Source of the DNA: Rhynchopus sp. YZ270_cl-10
Taxonomy: Eukaryota > Euglenozoa > Diplonemea > Diplonemida > Diplonemidae
Assembly: GCA_964035575.1 (NCBI GenBank)
Contig: OZ037847.1
Span: 1,510,001 to 1,574,000 of the forward strand
Direction: 5' to 3'
Length of the DNA: 64,000 bases
Shown piece by piece: positions 1 to 10,298 of the stretch (position 1 is its first letter; the number at the start of each line of letters is the position of its first letter). Made by a program: the position numbers and the translations under genes. Below the pieces are notes generated by a model. That model saw only the letters and a program-made list of their open reading frames with translations. It was not told the origin of the DNA and searched no databases.

Positions 1-1129
1 TTCCGACCCTTTGGGTTCCATGCAATAAGCACTACACTCCCTAATCTGGGGAAGTCTTATTTAGAATCTCAAAAAAAAAAGCGGAAATAGGGTGTGTGTG
101 GGGGGTTCAGGGTGTATTCATTCTGTGAGATTGCCGTTTGTATTGGCAATGTATTGCCAGACGAAAAAAAATGGCCTTTTTTGCACCTGAAACTGATTTA
201 CAATTACGGGTGTATCCTCGAAGGGATGTGTCGGGGGGGTGAAGTAACATTGCACCACCCCCGAGTGTTCCGCACTGCGAGGGGCTTTCAGGAGCGTTAT
301 CAGCATCACCTGTTGAGATGTTTCTTGTGTTATTTTATTTTATTTTATTTTATTTTTATTTGATGCTGCGCGATAACGAATGTGATCAAGCTTGACGTAA
401 GCACAGAGAGAGCTTAGGGTCATCTTGTAAACTTTTCTTTTCTTTTTTTTTCTGTTCCTTTTTTACTGTGCAACCTACGTCCAGGTACACACCACTTCTT
501 CCTCCCTTTTCTGTGTTCTCTATTTTGTTTCTCTCGTTGTGGGGTATTGTGTTTCTGCAGACAGCGCTCATCGCATTAAAAAAACAAAAGAGTATGTGAC
601 CCACATAGCGGGCACATTCCATTTGTATCCATTTAATAGAAAAGAGAAAAGAAAAAAAACTTTGCGTACCTCTCTCGTACAATTGTCACAACAAAAAAAA
701 GGGTTTCCGTCTTTGTCTCCCTTTTTTGTAAAGCGGGTTGTCTTGTTCACATACCCCCTTTTTTTAAGGTGAGCTAAGTATATGACTTAGGTTGCTCTGA
801 CTAACTTTTCTTAAAATATGACAAGGTCTGTATCGCCAATAACGAAAAAAAAACAGAGGAGGAACCCCCCCTCTTCACCTATATTTTATTTTTGTGTTTT
901 TTTTTTCCCTTCATACTTTTCTTTGATGTGAAAGTATATGAAAACTAATCTCTTTCAGTTCTCTCTCTCTCTTTTCTGGGAGGCGTTAATTTTGTGTGCA
1001 CGCACTGCATGTTATGGAATTCTTTAGGCCAATCAGTGAGACGCAGTCCCTACTTTTAAAAGGAAAATATATGGGGTCCCATTTTTTTTTAAAAGCGCGA
1101 GAGGCTAGGGTAATCTCTTTTTATTTTTT

Positions 1130-1290
1130 ACGCACACTACTTTGTGAGCGGAAAGTGTCACGTCGTTCACCCCTAACCGTGCTCCGCACCACCACCCAAC
1201 AGATGAGAGATGGTGTGTGGAAGCGTCAACGCATCAAACAACTACAAGAAGAGGGGGGTGAGGGAACGACAAAGTGTGACATCTTTTCTT
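1130..1290 (+). repeat. Dispersed repeat R7, copy 1
   Basis: The words GTGAGCGGAAAGTGTCACGT, GTTCAC, GTGGAAGCG, AACGCATCAAAC and TGAGGGAACGA occur here in this order and again at about 41136-41245, with different spacing. The second copy is interrupted on its left side by the hAT-like element at 40016-41131. The A- or T-rich lead-in ending in AAAAGCG at about 1088 resembles the sequence left of that insertion (about 40005-40012). No coding potential is claimed. Confidence 0.7.
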
Positions 1291-3952
1291 CCTATCAAGG
1301 TGAAATGAGCGCGAGAGATTGATCTCATAAACGTCTCATCGTGTGTTTTTTTTTTTTTTTTCATTATTTTGCAACATTTCTTGGGTATTTGAGCCGCTGT
1401 TCTGTGTAGTTCTGATTTTCTATATTTTTTTTTTGGGGGTGATTTTAAAATGTATCATAACTCCTCCTCACACTTAAAAGTGTACGTGGTTCTGATATGT
1501 TTGTATCCCTGTTTTAAAGTAAGATTGTGTCCTGGAGGCACATTGTACAGAAATGCGCTATGTATCCGACGTTTGTTAAAATAAAAAATATTTTTTTTTC
1601 TCTCTTTTTTTGAAACCCAAGCCAAGAATACGCTTTCAAGGTAGGCTTTGGTTCCTTGCCAACTTAGTTTGTTTAGTGCCCTGCGTCCTCCGTTGAACAG
1701 TGAGGCGTTTGCACTATCAACTTCTCTTTTTTTTGATGCATGTGTACAAGAAGGTTCTCATCAATTTAACCTTCTTTTGGGTAGCATATAAACCCCCTCT
1801 TGAAAACTATGATTTTTCTCTTTTTTTGTAGACTTCCTATTGCCTCACTCCAAGAGGTTCGATACCCTCCCACGGGGTTGTTGCAACTAGGGGAGTCAGG
1901 CTCCCTCCCAGAAGCGTTTTTTGCACTATCAACTTTACCCTATTATGTTTGGGAAGTTGTTGGATTAGTGTAACTGCCGTATAAAACAGTCTTCACTGCC
2001 AGTGTCACATTCGGGAATTTTTTTTTTATCTTTTTTATGCCCTGCGTTCCATAGAACCCCCCCTCTTTCTTTTGTTTTAAGGTGATAGGCTTAGGTTCGT
2101 CTAGCCTTTTCTCCTTCCCCCCTCCGCCCCCTCTTTTTTTGCGGAAAATACTTAATGTTGTGATTGAGGCACATTTTTTATTTCTTTCAAGTTTTTTCTT
2201 TTGATTTTCTTTTGTTTTTGGATACGAAATTGAGACTATTTTAGCGATATCCCTTTAGGGGGGGCGCTGTCTGTCTGTCTTTTCTTATTTTCTTCATATT
2301 TAATAGCAAATAGGAGAACACAGTGAAGGGGGAGTGTGTGTGTATGTGTTTTGTGTTGTGTACTGTAATGAGAAAGCAGTGCAATTTTTTTTTTTTAAAT
2401 CTTTATTTTTTTTGAGATAGAATTTTCTGCCCGCTGTTGCGGTACGACCCCCTCCCCTTCCTTGATGATTGATGTCCAAATTTAAGGTGACTTAGCAGAG
2501 GCTTAGGTGCATCTTATAATGTTTGCTTTCTTTTCTTTTCTTTTTGTGCAATACCCAGGTTTTTCAATGGCATAATAATTCCTGTTCGTACGGATGAAAC
2601 ATGGCGTAGAATTTACCAGGTGTTTTTCTTAAGATATGTGTGCTGTGAGGTACATTTAATCTCTCAACTTTTCTTTCACAAGGTGAAGCCCTGCTACGGC
2701 TTGGGGTCATCTTACCGACCTTTCTTTCTTGTATTTCTTTTTCTGTACTTCTCAAAAAACAAAAACAAAAAAAAAAAAAACACACAAGGGGGTGTTTCGT
2801 ACAAACCCTTGTCACCCATTAGGCATTGTAAACAACAACAACGCAATTCCACAAAAGGAATGCTCTTCCCACAGCCGTGGCCTTTCAAAAAAAAAAAGTG
2901 CGTGGAGTTCACACAGATGGTGTTTTCATACGTTGTCATTTTTTTTTTCTCAAAAAAGGGGAGTCCAAAGTCAGGGAGAGCCACTCAACAAGGCTCTACT
3001 GTCGCATAGATAGGGGGGTGTGTCTGTGTAATCCCCTCGAAATAATCAGGGAAACTGCCTCCCCACTGCTTTGAGTGGCGTGGAACCCCGCCACGTCGTA
3101 ACCTCGTAACAACAAGAAAAACGTGATCGGAGGCAGTACCATGCACTAAACCCGCCTACACTGTGGGTAATCATTTTAATAAAACAAGCGCTTTTCGCGC
3201 CCTTTCAGGCATTTATTTCTCTTTATTTTGCTCGTGTTTTTTCTAAGGGGGTGTCTCCCCCCAATGTGTAAAAAAAAAAACAGGTAACTGGGTAACTCCT
3301 ACGGAACATTAGTCATGACAAACAGTTTGTAAATCCTCTGTTGTTGTGTTTGAGGTTTTTTGCCACTCATGAGTGCATGATCTTAAAGCCTTGAACGGAG
3401 GTTCAACACCGTGTGTGTGTGTGTGTTTCCCCTTGTTTTTCTTCCCTTCAGTATTAGTTAGGCGTGCTTCACATTTCGTCGATTTCTCAAATAGCCCCCC
3501 CCTGTTTTGCCGACACGCCATCACGATACAGTACATTTATCATACCTTAACGATATGTTCCTTCTTCGCGAGCGTTGTCTGTCTTTCCCTTTCCCTTTCT
3601 TTTCTTTTTTTTTTTTTTGTCAGTGCTTGCGTCCCAGAAGCGTTTGCACTAACTTCACCCTTTTTTTTTTCTCTCTCTTTTCTTGTCAACCCTGTGAATA
3701 CCTGACGGACGTCCAGAGTAATCCACGAAAAGTATTTTCTCCCTCCTCCCCTTTTTATATTTACCGCCCGCAGTCCTGCTGAGGCATTTTTTTTTGTACC
3801 CCCATTTTTTAGAAACCCTTTTCACGAAAGATGTGTACACTGCGATGTGCATATCATGTTTTCCCCCCCCTTTTCCACGAAGAAGCGCCCCTCTGTGTTA
3901 TAAACGAGATACGGTTTTTTCCTCCCTCCAAAAAAAAAACTTGGATGGTGCT

Positions 3953-4020
3953 TTCGGAAATCGGTCAGCGACCTGTCAGCGACCTGTCAATGTCGACCCT
4001 CCCGGATCATCATTGGAGGA
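3953..4020 (+). repeat. Dispersed repeat R6 with duplicated 12-bp core
   Basis: The core reads GGTCAGCGACCT followed by GTCAGCGACCT and GTCAAT(G/A)TCGACCC, then a (T)CCCGGA-like word and a CAT-rich end. Other copies are at about 26580-26632 (single core, GGTCAACGACCT) and 49258-49315 (double core again). GGTC AGC GACC is a small hairpin. All three copies are on the plus strand. Function unknown. Confidence 0.7.
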
Positions 4021-5390
4021 TACTTTTTTGTTTAGAGATGGACTTAGGTTTATTCTTAAAAAGTTTTCCTTTTTTTAAATGAGGCATAACTTTGTTCTTT
4101 AGCAGGGATAAAGACATTTTGCCACTACCAGGGGTGCACCAGGCTAGCCTAGCCTTCGTCCCCCCCTTCTCCTTTCCCCCTTCTCCCCTCTCCCCCTCCC
4201 CCTTAAACAGCATTCACCTGCAAGGGGCGATTTTTTTAAAGGTGAGTGGGTGGGTCATCTTCTAGATTTTTTGGCACAATGCGCTTGCTTTCATGAGTTA
4301 GGACAAAAGGGATGATGGAAAAAAAAGTGGAGATTGCACAACTGTGGCAACACAACCTGAGGCAACTCCACTACAAATTATCAAAAAAAAGAAGATGAAA
4401 GGAGCGAGGGTTTTTTGGTTAAATCCGGGTTTTTTTCTATTGATAGTTGACTCTGTTGTGCAGCGCAACGAACGCTTTTGTTTTGTAGGTTCGTCGCTGG
4501 AAGGGGGCCTTCACCCGAGAAAACCCGAGACAGCGTTCAATAGAGGTGACCAGTTATTCACTCCTCAATTAAGGTCATGGGCGAACCTGCAAAACCCGGT
4601 GTAGGTTGGTCTTACCAAATATTCTGAAATTGCACGGATTTTCACATTCATTCAAATAACCCCAACCCAACAGGGCGTGGACCATTACACTTCATTGCCC
4701 TATTAAAAGATGTGTGTGATATCTCATTTTGTTATTTCTTCTCCAGTTTTTTTTTTAAAAAGATGCGTGTTGTGGGGCCCAAAACCAGGGGTGTATGGGA
4801 TTCAGCTCGGGATTTCGGGTTTGGGATTCACTTTTTTTTATCCCACTTTTGGTGCTGTACACTGCAGATGCAGGGAGGGGTTTTGGGGGATAATACAAAA
4901 AAAACGGATAACCGAGCTCGACGTCAGCGGGAGATGAAGTGACTCCCCACGATCCAAAAATACAACAAAAAAAGATTGACGAATAACCAATGTTCAAAAC
5001 ATTAAGTAATCTAATCAGACTCCCTGCTGATGCTGGGTTGATGAAAGTGAGGGGGAAATTGTGATGATGGTGCTACCCCACCCCCTCTGACAACTCCCCA
5101 AAGCCCAAAGTGGGGGGAAAAGTTGCTGTCCTAAATCTGGGATTCGGGAGCAATAGCCATACATTCCTGGCCCAAACCCTCCCCCCTTTTTTTCTTGTGC
5201 AAATCTCCGAGGGTTCGATTCCCAATGGGGGCTTCAGTGCCTGCGTATTTAGAGGTGGTTAACCCGATTAAGCAAAAACGATACCTTTTCATGTCAGAAT
5301 ATGCTGTGTTATGGGGGCTGTAACCCCCCCCTCTTGTGAGGTTCATTTTTTGTTCCAATTTGTTTCTTTCCCCCCCTTTTTTTTTTCCAG

Positions 5391-5440
5391 TGCCTGCGTC
5401 CCAGATGCGTTTGCACTATCAACTTCACTTTTTCTTTTGC
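5391..5440 (+). repeat. Dispersed repeat R2 (representative copy)
   Basis: Consensus words are CAGTGCCTGCGTCCCAGA, GCGTTTGCACTATCAACTTC and then a T-rich tract. Other copies: about 1690-1730, 1905-1945, 3622-3665, 13800-13845, 15495-15540, 22468-22510, 23050-23110, 41508-41550 and 44655-44705. Some carry a tRNA B-box-like word (GGTTCGATA) 20-50 bp upstream, e.g. 1856 and 44637. That and the T tract, which resembles a Pol III terminator, suggest a small tRNA-related SINE; this is an inference. The only minus-strand copy I found is at 27711-27776, inside the hAT element. Confidence 0.75.
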
Positions 5441-6627
5441 ATGCCCACTTTCTACTCAAGGTCTTTTCAAGCCGTTTGCAGCTCTTCCTTTGCCACAGCT
5501 TTCTTGCGCACACCTTGTGCTGTGGGCGTGCGGGTTCATGTCTGCACCCGTTGAGATTGATACCAAATTAAGCAAAACCCCTTTCAGTCTGCACCCGTTG
5601 AAGTGAGAAATGGGATGGAACACTGAATGGACCGCTGAGGTCCATTTGGTTTAATGTTATTATTTTTTTTTAAAAACACAACACATTTTTGTACCCAAAA
5701 GGGAGTATGTGTTATATCCTCTTCATACCTTTTTCTGATTTTTTCCCCTGAAAGTTTTGTGAAATTAAAGTTTTCTTTCTTTTTCCCACTGAAATCTGGC
5801 AGGATTGGCTGCACCGGAATTGATAGTGCACGCCATGTTTCCTGTTAATAACCAAACCAAACAGAAAAAACCCCCTAATTGAGGCATTTTTTTCGCACCC
5901 TTGGGTGCGTTTGCGTAGAAAATCGTGTTTCAACCCTATTCGGACAAACAGGTAGCTTTTTCCAGCTCCTTCACCTGAGCGCAGAGTGACGGAGTTGCCC
6001 AAAAGAAAGCCCCGACGTACCGGCGGTGGTCACCTTGCCGTTCCCTAAAACAACTTCTTTCAATAGTTTTATGTCACATAAAAATGTGCTCTCATTTTTC
6101 CCCCCATCTAGAAGAATGTTCGGGGTCGGAGAGAAATCGATTTAAAAAATGACAGATTGTGACGTTCCCCAACCCCCCTCAGCCTTTTGCTGAAGTAAGG
6201 GGATATCTCTTCATACAGATCACCGCTTTTTTTTTTGTTCATTCTATTATTCTCCGTACACTTCCACACACACACACACTTTCTCTGAATTCCATTTCTT
6301 TGGAATAATCACATCACTTCACATTTTGCTTCACTTTTTTTGCTTCGTAGAAAAAAAAACCCCCCGCCCACTCACATACATGTGGGTGGGCGGGTGAATT
6401 GAGAAGGGGCCTGAGTGGGAGACAGCACCCGTCGTTCAAAATGCATTTTTTTTTATTGGAGAACGAAAAAAAAAAAAAAAAGGCTACTACTTTTTCTACC
6501 CCCAACACCCATCCCCGCCCTGTTCAAAATTTGCTCCTTTCCCTTCAGACACTATTACACTACACAACCCGCCCTTACACCCCTCCCTCCTTCCCTCAAT
6601 AGAGAGGAAAACCAAAATAGAATAAAA

Positions 6628-7477
6628 ATGGGAAAAGGCAACGGACTCAGCGAGACGCCTCAGCACAGCCACCTGCTCTCCCTTGTGGTGGGGGTGGGTC
6701 TGGTGATCATGACCGCGTTGGGAATAAGAAGGTATTACACTGCCCACCTGATTTTTACCCTGCGTATAGGCGCGGAAAGGCGTGTACGGACGGTCCGTAT
6801 ATGCCTATACGGTCCTATACGCGGGGTAAAAATCAGGTGGACTGCCCATCACATCCCCCACCCCTACACAACCACCACCCTTCAGCTACCGCTCGCACCT
6901 TGCGACGGAGATGTATCTTGCAGGGTTGGATGAGATCCTTGAGATGCAGGATGAGATTTCGACACAGCTTGATATCATTGAACGCAACGCGTCTGACGCG
7001 CATGCAATTCTCAAGCAACTCAACGCTGGCGCCTTTGACGACGAAGACACCGACACTGCAGAACTCGAGCAGAAACTTCTGGCAAAACTCGACAAGCTCA
7101 AAGCCAACTTCGACAAGCAGGCAAAGGCTATCACCGACATCTCTAAGGGGTCCATCAAACGCTTCCGCAAACTCATTGAAGGCGACGACTCTAAAGACGA
7201 ACCACTGACAACCGTTGCCACGACTGGTGGAGGTGGCGGAGGAGGAGGAGACGAAAGCGGCCAGCAATGGGTCGTGAAGTGGCATAACAACGGTGTCAGC
7301 ACGTCCCCCCGCTTCCACTCCGAGGCCCAGGCCTACCGTTATTTCGTCAACGTCGGCGATTTCGCAAAGAAACTCCTTGGCTACGACGGACAACGCTGGG
7401 CCGTCATAAAAACATACGGCGGCAGGCAGTGGCTCACCCTCATGACAGACGATGGATCTTACCAATCAAGCGCATAA
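6628..7477 (+). CDS. Membrane-anchored coiled-coil protein, two exons
   Basis: Not recognised as a named family. Exon 1 (6628-6731) starts at an ATG and encodes a short hydrophilic leader, then a hydrophobic segment (LLSLVVGVGLVIMTAL, residues about 16-31) that looks like a single membrane anchor. Intron 6732-6885 (GTATTA...TTCAG, 154 nt) joins phase 2 to phase 2, giving Ser-Tyr-Arg-Ser and running straight into exon 2 (6886-7477). Total 231 residues. Residues about 45-140 are charged and heptad-like (coiled coil), then a glycine run, then a compact C-terminal region rich in Trp and Tyr. The intron contains a complete 97-bp MITE. The join is supported by exact phase and by the absence of any start that would otherwise use the hydrophobic exon. 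A shorter reading from the ATG at 6911 (188 residues) would lose the anchor. Confidence 0.72.
6744..6840. mobile_element. Small TIR transposon (MITE, family M1) inside an intron
   Basis: A 97-bp inverted-repeat element with ends CCACCTGATTTTTACCC and its complement, flanked by the perfect 5-bp duplication ACTGC (6739-6743 and 6841-6845). The interior repeats GTATAGG/CCTATAC words and can fold into a long hairpin. It fills most of the 154-nt intron 6732-6885. Other copies: 16459-16653, 52102-52218 and 56476-56559. No transposase is encoded. A 5-bp duplication fits several superfamilies; I do not assign one. Confidence 0.88.
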
Positions 7478-7685
7478 TTTTTTTTAACCTTTGAGGGGAT
7501 TAGGGGAAGGGAAGGGAAGGGGGAAAATCCGCCGGGCTATTCTGTTTTTCTCTAATAGAAATACTTCTCTTTTTTGACCAAACCATTGCCCCTTTTTAAA
7601 ACTTTTCACGCAGGCCATCTTCTTCCTTGAGACTCATTTTACCCTTTTCAAAAAACCTCAAAAAAGTTCGAACCCAAACAATGTG

Positions 7686-9089
7686 ATGGAGTCAGTCTAT
7701 TTCCGCCCCGCACCACCGTGCACTTCTTCTTCTTCTCGGGGACGTTGTGCGCTTCCGTTTTCTTTTAGCGTTGCTCGACATAATGGGAGGGAGACTAGTC
7801 AGGACTTGGCGAAGTTCACTGAAGCAGTCTTCCGCACGCCACGGGTTTATGTAAGCCCTACACGACCACGGCAGCAGACAACCCGGAATAAGCATCACCA
7901 CTTCCCCTTATCCACCCCACACCTGACACCTGCAAAGGATGCGTGCCTCTTGCCTGCATGCCTGCCGCAGAAGAGGTGGAGACCAGGTTCGGTGCGACGT
8001 GCTTTGGATCGTCCTTGTGGTGTGCATCGTACGTTTGTGCTTTCTGAAGAGGAGAGTTTGCAGACAAATTTGGTGCGTCTCTTCGAGGGGTCAGATATGG
8101 ATGGGAATGTGAGCGTGCCAAATGGGGTGTCGCAGGCGAGGCAGAGCGACGCGTACCTTAGTCTCTTTGAGTTTCACAAACTCCGTACGGTTGAGGCAAC
8201 GCCGCTGCACAGAATGTCGCCGCTGTTGGTCAAGGCCACCTTTTTGGCAGTGTGCAACGCATCCGGGGTGGTCACCCTGCAGCAACTCCGCAGCGTGTTT
8301 GATGTGCTGGGGGTAGGCGTGGAGACGTCGCCCGGTGCTGCCGAGGTGATAAACGCCGTTCGGAGCACCGCCTCTTCCAACTGCGTGACCTACGCACAAT
8401 ACAAACGCCTTCTCAGCGCAGTGCTTTGTTGGGACCCGCTGGACACATTTGGACACCTTCTCGCGAAACTACGTTCTGCGCAGGTGAAAAGCGTTACCGT
8501 TGTTACCACCGGAGAAATGCAGGCCTTTTTACAATGCTGCCACGAGGCTGTCGAGAGTGCAGTACGACTGGCGGCATCACGCCCTGCACACATTGCACGA
8601 TCAAGAACCCTGCTGGCACGCATGGAAGCGATAGCTGCGTCTTTGGATTATGACCGTGTAGGGGTGGCTCCGTTTGCCTCGTTTCTGGACATGCTGAAAC
8701 AAGACAAAGAGCTGTGGTCAATTCTTCGCCCCCCAGGGGACCTCATGTCCCTTATCGACAGCGACGTCGACCTGGACCCCATCTGCAAGGAGTTCCTCAC
8801 CGCCAGCATCGCCTCGGCTACCGGCGCTATCCGCCCCTTCCATCCTGATCTCTCTGCGCCACGTACCCTACGTTGGCCGCCTCACTGGAAAATGAACCGC
8901 GGGGGAGGAGGAGGAGGAGGAGGAGGGGGGGTCAGCCCCCGAGAACCAACTGAAGGCGGTTCCCGCAAACGACACGGCAAGGTGGCGCACACATGGCTGC
9001 AACGTGCGTTAGAGGAAAAGGGTGCGGAAGGCGTCAAGCTTGGCCCCTACGGTGACCTGGCTGCATACGTTCTGTCTGAGCCGGAGTAA
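7686..9089 (+). CDS. EF-hand-like protein
   Basis: The first in-frame ATG is at 7686; the ORF encodes 467 residues. Residues about 130-150 carry an EF-hand-like loop (DMDGNVSV), and two further helix-loop-helix-like segments follow (around VVTLQQLRSVFDVLG and LDYDRVGVAPFASFLDML). The loops are incomplete, so calcium binding is uncertain. The C-terminal part has a glycine run and a basic tail. An optional intron is possible at 7851-7937 (GTAAGC...CAAAG, 87 nt). It is phase 0, a multiple of three and free of stops, and the peptide it would encode is proline/histidine-rich and unlike the rest. Removing it gives 438 residues. A pyrimidine tract ending in CAG at 7613 lies 72 nt before the start. 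The family and role are not certain. Confidence 0.65.
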   Translation: MESVYFRPAPPCTSSSSRGRCALPFSFSVARHNGRETSQDLAKFTEAVFRTPRVYVSPTRPRQQTTRNKHHHFPLSTPHLTPAKDACLLPACLPQKRWRPGSVRRALDRPCGVHRTFVLSEEESLQTNLVRLFEGSDMDGNVSVPNGVSQARQSDAYLSLFEFHKLRTVEATPLHRMSPLLVKATFLAVCNASGVVTLQQLRSVFDVLGVGVETSPGAAEVINAVRSTASSNCVTYAQYKRLLSAVLCWDPLDTFGHLLAKLRSAQVKSVTVVTTGEMQAFLQCCHEAVESAVRLAASRPAHIARSRTLLARMEAIAASLDYDRVGVAPFASFLDMLKQDKELWSILRPPGDLMSLIDSDVDLDPICKEFLTASIASATGAIRPFHPDLSAPRTLRWPPHWKMNRGGGGGGGGGGVSPREPTEGGSRKRHGKVAHTWLQRALEEKGAEGVKLGPYGDLAAYVLSEPE

Positions 9090-10298
9090 CAGAAGGGAAG
9101 GTTATTCTAAAGGTCGCGTGTTGCCTTCTCTAAAGACAGCAAACACCGTTGGGGTAAAAACTAAGGCAGATTTTTGGGATTTCAAAACAGGGAAAATTTT
9201 TACCCCCACCCGATGTTTGTTTTTTGTTACTGTATTAGTCACCCCACCCTTCGTATACTACGTATGCTCGAAAGGCTCATATTTCGTGCCTTAACCTACA
9301 AAGCAAATGGATGACGACTTCATTCCGAACAACACTCTCTGCGACAAAGAGACTACCAAAAAAAAAAATTTTTTTTTTCAACCCCAGCCCAGCGTGTTCC
9401 CGCACGATAACGATTATGGTAAAGATGTGTGTTTGATGACCAATAGGGGTGGATTTCTTGCGCAGAATATGGCCTAATAAAGACGTGTGTATACGAGGCA
9501 TATTCCTCCAAGCATTCCTTCAAATGGATGCTTAGTACCACCCTATTTTTTTCGTAGAAAGGGTAAGGTTGTGCACCCTATCCCCCTCTTCTGAGGGGAG
9601 GGGGGTGTGAGAAACATTTCGTTGGTAGAGGGGGAGAGAGAAGGTACCTTGCGCTTAACAGCGGAAGGTGTTGTTTTTTGTCTGATGCTGTCTTCGCTAA
9701 TGTAAGTTGGGGGGTTTTTCTCTTTTTTTTCTCTCTATTTTGCAGTGGGTTCGTTTTGTCCCCGCAGCGTTTCAATAACCCCTCTTTTTTTTTTTTCAAC
9801 ATTGGTGACGAAGAGCTTTTGATGAGGATTATCTAACCCCCTTTATTCGCCTCCGTTCTCTTACGGTACGGACCACTCACGTCCTACCCTTTGCATGAGA
9901 TCGACTGAGATACGTTTTAGCACACGTTTCAACTACTTTTTCCACACTACACTATTTCAAGTCAACCTTTTTTTTTTGATGAATATGCTAAGTTGTTGGA
10001 GTGGGATCGATACCCCCAGTTCAAGTTTCCACTTTCCCTCCAGTGGGGCTTGCACAGGTAACGACCCTCTTTTCAATCAGCCTGCACCAATAGCTGCTAA
10101 CTACCTCTTTTATTAAAAAAACAGCGTTCCTCACTTTCCATTTATTATTATTCCTCTACTCCCAACACACCCTAACCATTGCAGGCAAAGGACTATACTT
10201 CGTACTTACTTTACTTTAAAACTTTCTCTCTCTTTTTTTGCGTTTCAACTTCTCTTTTTTTCTTCTCTTTTCTCTTCCCTCCCCCCTTTTCACAAAGT
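9090..10298. other. Intergenic spacer
   Basis: No gene is seen. The spacer has G-runs at 9595-9605, T-rich tracts, and at about 10141-10297 a long pyrimidine-rich stretch leading into the SLBP gene, with possible 3' splice AGs at 10183 and 10297. Confidence 0.6.

Larger units (their letters stand above)
1..6627. other. Gene-free repeat-rich region
   Basis: No coding region is supported on either strand. All open frames are short, run through T or A homopolymers and match no family I recognise. The stretch holds dispersed short repeats described below as families R1 (for example 371-441, 766-812, 2485-2535), R2 (1690-1730, 1905-1945, 3622-3665, 5391-5440), R3 (3829-3856), R5 (4326-4390), R6 (3953-4020) and R7 (about 1130-1290), all in the plus orientation. 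It also holds a GT microsatellite at about 3410-3428. A tRNA B-box-like word occurs near 5212-5224 without a cloverleaf around it. Confidence 0.75.

Noticed and set aside
5200-5260. Possible tRNA gene (B-box-like word near 5212)
   Set aside because: No A-box at proper spacing, no anticodon arm or acceptor stem could be folded; the word belongs to a dispersed repeat.
6415-6933. A 172-codon frame spanning the first exon of the coiled-coil gene
   Set aside because: It begins in A- and T-runs and reads through the intron and its MITE; the spliced model explains the coding part better.
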